From Penium margaritaceum (Eukaryota; Streptophyta; Zygnematophyceae; Desmidiales; Peniaceae): a DNA stretch of 59,729 nt. A model generated the notes under the pieces. The model saw only the letters and a program-made list of their open reading frames with translations, did no database searches and had not been told where the DNA came from. How positions within the stretch are numbered: the stretch's first letter is position 1; each line of letters opens with the position of its first letter. Where the stretch lies: positions 299,468 to 359,196 of the forward strand of contig SZWC01000545.1 in assembly GCA_023375785.1 (NCBI GenBank), written 5' to 3'. The translations under genes were made by a program, and so were the position numbers. Below, one piece after another: positions 55,943 through 59,729 of this stretch.

Positions 55943-56013
55943 GCTGATGTCAGCATGTGCTTGCTGACGTCAGCGTGACCTGATGACATCAACAAGAAAA
56001 TGCTGATATCAGC
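55943..56013. promoter_or_regulatory. Cluster of palindromic TGACGTCA-type sites upstream of Copia-C gag
   Basis: GCTGATGTCAGC (55943-55954), GCTGACGTCAGC (55963-55974, a perfect palindrome with the CRE core TGACGTCA), TGATGACATCA (55981-55991) and GCTGATATCAGC (56002-56013, a perfect palindrome). The first, second and fourth have centres 20 and 39 bp apart, close to whole helical turns. bZIP proteins bind such cores. The position upstream of gag suggests promoter or LTR enhancer function. Confidence 0.5.
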
Positions 56014-56059
56014 TCCCCTCTGTTCCCCCCCTTTTGTTTTTGACAACTCTCGCGATTGT

Positions 56060-56580
56060 TGCCTCGCTGGGTAGGGGGCGGCTGTCGCGCTGAAGCTACG
56101 CAGAAGATCTGCAGCAGCTTGCGCTCGACTACTACTTCTTCTGCTACGCTAGCACCAACAGCAGGAGTCGTGCGGCTGCTTGTGCAGCTGTGGCAGCAGC
56201 TGGGCAGTGCTGCTTTGCTGCAGTGCAGTTGCGCGCTGCTACTACAGCTAGTGTGCGTTATTGCCGCCGCGCGCTGCTATTGCGTTACTGCTGTTGCTGC
56301 TACTACTGTATGCTGCTTTTGCTACTGCTCAATGCGGCTTCTGCTGCACGCTGATGCTGCTAGCCGTCACCGCCGCCGCTACGCATCGCTGCTCCTGCTG
56401 CAAGCTGGTGCTGCTGCACGCTGCTGCTACCGCGGGCTGCTGCACCTGCTGCCAGCCACCGCTTGCCGCGGCTTTGGCCTCCTGCCGCCGCAGTTGGCGC
56501 CAATGCCAACAGCTGCTAGCGGTTGCCACCTGATGCAAGTGTCACATGCTGCTGCTGGCGGTTGCTGCCGATGCCATTTG
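56060..56580. repeat. GCT/GCTGCT-rich low-complexity region
   Basis: Imperfect GCTGCTGCTAC-type trinucleotide repeats. The long plus-strand frame across it (Leu/Ala/Cys-rich) is a by-product of composition, and no domain is present. Confidence 0.8.
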
Positions 56581-56955
56581 TGCCCTATCACCCCAAATTA
56601 ATACACTTGCAAATGTGTGTACAATAGAAGAGCACATGGTGAGGATCCTTCCGGGAAAGAAACCTAAAACGTGGACACTGTTTCTAGGAAATAACTTGTT
56701 ACAGTCAAGATCATACACATTCATGTGAACATCAACACCTGAATTTCCATGATCTTTCCTTACAACTGGGTTCATTGAAAGTATCACAAAAATTGTTTCC
56801 ACGTAAATGATTTCTGAAAAGTACTCAATCATGTCCTTGCTTCCAATGAGATATACATAGAACACATTTTATGTTTTGTGCTACTTTTGTATAATTGAAT
56901 CGGTACCTATACTGTACTAAACTCTAGACAAGCGAAACATGGAACGTTAAGGTGT
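56581..56955. other. No feature recognised
   Basis: About 0.37 kb of ordinary-composition DNA between the GCT-rich region and the satellite. Open frames are short and without motifs. Confidence 0.5.
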
Positions 56956-56959
56956 TTCC

Positions 56960-59729
56960 CTGACAGTCCGACACTCAATGGGCGGGTCAATCTTCCATCC
57001 GCTTACTGTTGCTTGTGTCATTGACGCGGTACTACTCGATTCTCCCCTCCCCCCCCCGTCCCCCCACTCAAAAGTGTATTGCGGTGGTATACTCGAGTGT
57101 GTATCTTGAGAAGACTTCTTTTCTGCAATTCTGTATTTGGAGGGAGATGCAGACATGCTTATACACAAGTTCAAAAAACTTTCCTTCCCCCAATACACTC
57201 TCCAATACACTTCCCCAGTACACTAGGGGGTTTTGTGCGGGAGGGAGGGGGGGAGTCCAGTTGGGATCTCATTATGGTGTAGTGAAAGTACACTAAACGC
57301 ATTATGTACAACCTTATAGCAAGTTACGTAGACAAATAGAGAGACGTCAGATGCTTTTAGTCGACGCCTTATGAGTTATTCATGTAGATGTACACTATTC
57401 TATTTTTTTTCTGTCTACCAGGTACACTCTCAGCTACACTCCCACAATACACTCTTCCACTTCAGAAGGGGGGGAAGGAGGTCCTTCTATCCAGATCCCC
57501 CATCCCAGAAGGTAAAAGTGTATTGAGGTGGTGTATTGGAGAGTGTAGCTGGGATAGCCTTCTCTTTTTAACTACTGTATTAGGAGGGAGGTGCGGACCT
57601 GCCATTACACAAGTCTGAAAAAACCTCGTGCCCCCAATACACTCCCCAATACACTTCCCCAATACACTATGGGGTTTGTGGGGGGGGGGGGAGAGGGGGA
57701 GGTCCAGTTGGGATCCCATTGTGGCCGAGTTGAAGTACACTAAACTGTTTGTGTACACCCTTAGAGCTGGATACGTAGACAAATAGAGAAATGTCGAATG
57801 CTTGATATTGGCGGTTTACGAGTACTTAATGTAGATATACACAAGTATGTTTTCTTTCAGTCTACTAGATACACTCCTAGCTACACTCCCGCAATACACT
57901 CGTCCACTTTGGGAGGGAGGGGTTCCTTGTATCAAGATGCCCCCCCTCCAGCAGTTCAATGTGTATTGGGGTGGTGTATTGGAGAGTGTAGCTAGGGGAG
58001 CCTTCTTTGCTTAATTAGTGTATTCGGAGGGAGGTATGGTCCTGTCCTTACACAAGTCCGAAAAAAACCTTGTCCCCCCAACACACTCCCTAATACACTT
58101 CCCCAATACACTATGGGGTTTGCGGGGTACGCAAACCCCCTAGTGGGGGAGTCCTTGTATCCAGATCCCCTCCCCCCCTACAGGTAAAAGTGTATTGGGT
58201 TGGTGTATCGGAGAGTGTAGCTGGGAAGGCCTTCATTTTTTGACTAGTGTATTTGGAGGGGGATATGGACATTTCCTTACACAAATCCGAAAAAACCTTG
58301 TTCCCCCAATACACTCCCCAATACACTTCCCCAATGCACTAGGGCATTTGCAGGGTGGGGGGGTCCAGTTGGGATCCCATTGTGGCGGAGTCAATGCACA
58401 TAAAAATGTTTGTGTACAGCCTTATAGCTGGTTACGTAGACAAAGAGAGAGATGTCGAATGCTTGTAATCGACGGCTTATGAGTAATTAATGTAGATGTA
58501 CACAATTCTGTTTTTTTCCTATCTACCAGATACACTCCCAGTTACACTCTCGCAATACACTTTGAGAGGGGGGGGGGGAGAGGGGGGAGTCCTTGTCTCC
58601 AGGTCCCCCCCCCTTCACCCCACAGGTAAAAGTGTATTGGGTTGGTGTATCGCAGAGTGTAGCTGGAGAAGCCTTCTTCTCTTAACTAGTGTGTTCGGAG
58701 GGAGGTACGGACCTGCCGTTACACAAGTCTGAAAAGGCATCTTTCCCCCAATACATTCCCCAATACACTTCCCCAATACACTAAGGAATTTAGGCAGAAT
58801 TCTCATTGTGGCAGAATTGAAGAACACAAAAAATGTTGTGTACAGCCTTATAGCTGGTTACGTAGACAAAGAGAGAGACGTCGGATGCTTGTAATTGACG
58901 GGTTATGGGTAGTTAATGTAGACGTACACTAGTCTGTTATTTTTCCTGTCTACCAGATACACACCCAGCTACACTCCCGTAATACACTCTTCCACTTCGG
59001 GGGGGGGGGGGGGGTCCTTGTATCCAGATCCTCCCCCCCTCTCCCCAGAAGTAAAAGTGTATTGGGTTGGTGTGTTGGAGAGTGTAGCTTGGGAAGTCTT
59101 CTTTTTTTAACTAGTGTATTCAGAGGGAGATGCGGACCTGCTGTTACACAAGTCGGAAAAAACCTCTTCCCCCCAATACACTCCCCAATACACTTCCCCA
59201 ATACATTAGGGGGTTTGCGGGGAGGGGGGGGGGGAGTTCCAGTCGGGATCCCATTGTGACGGAGTTGAAGTACACCAAAATTTTTGTGCACATCCTTATA
59301 GCTGGTTATGTAGACAAAGAGAGAGGCGCCCGATGCATGAAATCGACGGTTTACAAGTACTTTATGTAGATATACAGAAGTATGTATTTTTCTTTCTACT
59401 AGATACGCTCCTAGCTACACTCCCACAATACACTCATCCACTTTGGGAGGGGGGGTCCTTGTATCTAGATCCCTCCCCCCTTCCCCCCCCCTCCCCTCCT
59501 GCAGTTGAAATTGTGTTGGGATGGTGTATTGGAGAGTATAGCTGGAGGAGCCTTCCTTTTTTAACTAGTGTATTTGGAGGGAGGTACGGACCTGCCGCTA
59601 CACCAATCTGAAAAAACCTCGTCCCCCCAATACACTCCCCAATACACATCCCCAATACACTTGGGGGTTTGCGGGGGGGAGGGGGGGTCCACTTGGGATC
59701 CCATTGTGGCGGGGGGGGGGGGGGGGGGG
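56960..59729. repeat. Satellite array, unit about 0.43-0.45 kb, running off the edge
   Basis: A CCCATTGTGG-type marker recurs at 57269, 57715, 58376, 58802, 59250 and 59700 (spacings 446, 661, 426, 448, 450); the 661 step contains an extra partial unit. Each unit holds three CCAATACACT-like copies in a row, a G-run before GGTCCAGTTGGGATC, and AGCTACACTC...CAATACACT facing AGTGTATTGG...GAGTGTAGCT in inverted order. No conserved ORF. The sequence ends in about 19 G residues. Confidence 0.92.

Noticed and set aside
55868..55994. Copia-C 5' LTR starting TGTCAGCG
   Set aside because: No sequence similarity to the 3' LTR candidate at 38325-38831 and no recognisable primer site beside it.
56056..56601. 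181-codon Leu/Ala/Cys-rich frame
   Set aside because: Explained by GCTGCT composition. No motifs, and another long frame exists on the opposite strand.
1..59729. CRISPR arrays, prokaryotic operons, rRNA genes
   Set aside because: No spaced direct repeats of CRISPR type, no operon-like gene packing, and no rRNA sequence seen.

Overview
The window looks like nuclear DNA of a eukaryote with a large, retrotransposon-dominated genome. There are no operons and no compact gene layout. Most recognisable coding sequence is broken LTR-retrotransposon gag/pol. Ser-Pro-rich reading frames, Ty1/copia and Ty3/gypsy families, MITEs and long satellites fit a plant-lineage genome; a streptophyte alga such as Chara is my best guess, but this is an inference without a marker gene. 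The window starts in a GA/GAA microsatellite and ends in a poly-G run, so it may be a whole contig. A single N at 960 sits between two near-identical 0.22-kb copies.

Layout. (1) 0-7.4 kb: microsatellite, unassigned sequence, then a decayed locus. On the minus strand (3.3-4.9 kb) lie fragments of a protein family I do not recognise, with a proline-rich middle. On the plus strand (4.96-6.35 kb) lie an uninterrupted 264-codon ORF and flanking broken frames. A second, diverged copy of the minus-strand gene starts at 6.8-7.4 kb and resumes at 20.0-22.1 kb. It is split by (2) Copia-A (7420-20016, plus), which has two LTRs, an AAGTT target duplication and broken gag/pol. Copia-A is itself split by Copia-B (9508-16218, minus, ACAAG duplication), whose right LTR carries a 370-bp TA-flanked MITE. 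(3) 22-38 kb is AT-richer: two decayed Ty3/gypsy copies arranged head to head (minus 28.0-23.6 kb, plus 30.9-34.4 kb) flank a degenerate GGCTCTA-rich repeat. (4) 38.3-55.8 kb is a four-level nest: Copia-C (minus) contains Copia-D (plus, 42855-54280), which contains Copia-E (minus, 46268-53044), which contains a 405-bp hAT-type MITE (49214-49618, perfect 8-bp duplication). (5) 55.9-59.7 kb: a cluster of palindromic bZIP-type sites, a GCT-rich stretch, and a satellite array with a unit of about 0.45 kb running to the edge.

How it works together. Copia-A, B, D and E share a primer-binding site just inside the 5' LTR that matches the complement of the anticodon stem-loop of initiator tRNA-Met. 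This predicts half-tRNA priming as in Drosophila copia. B and E belong to one family. E has the best-preserved gag-protease ORF (421 codons). D lacks the integrase core. None looks autonomous now. The most unusual item is the unidentified gene family: its two copies differ mainly at third codon positions on the minus strand, so both were once under protein-level selection.
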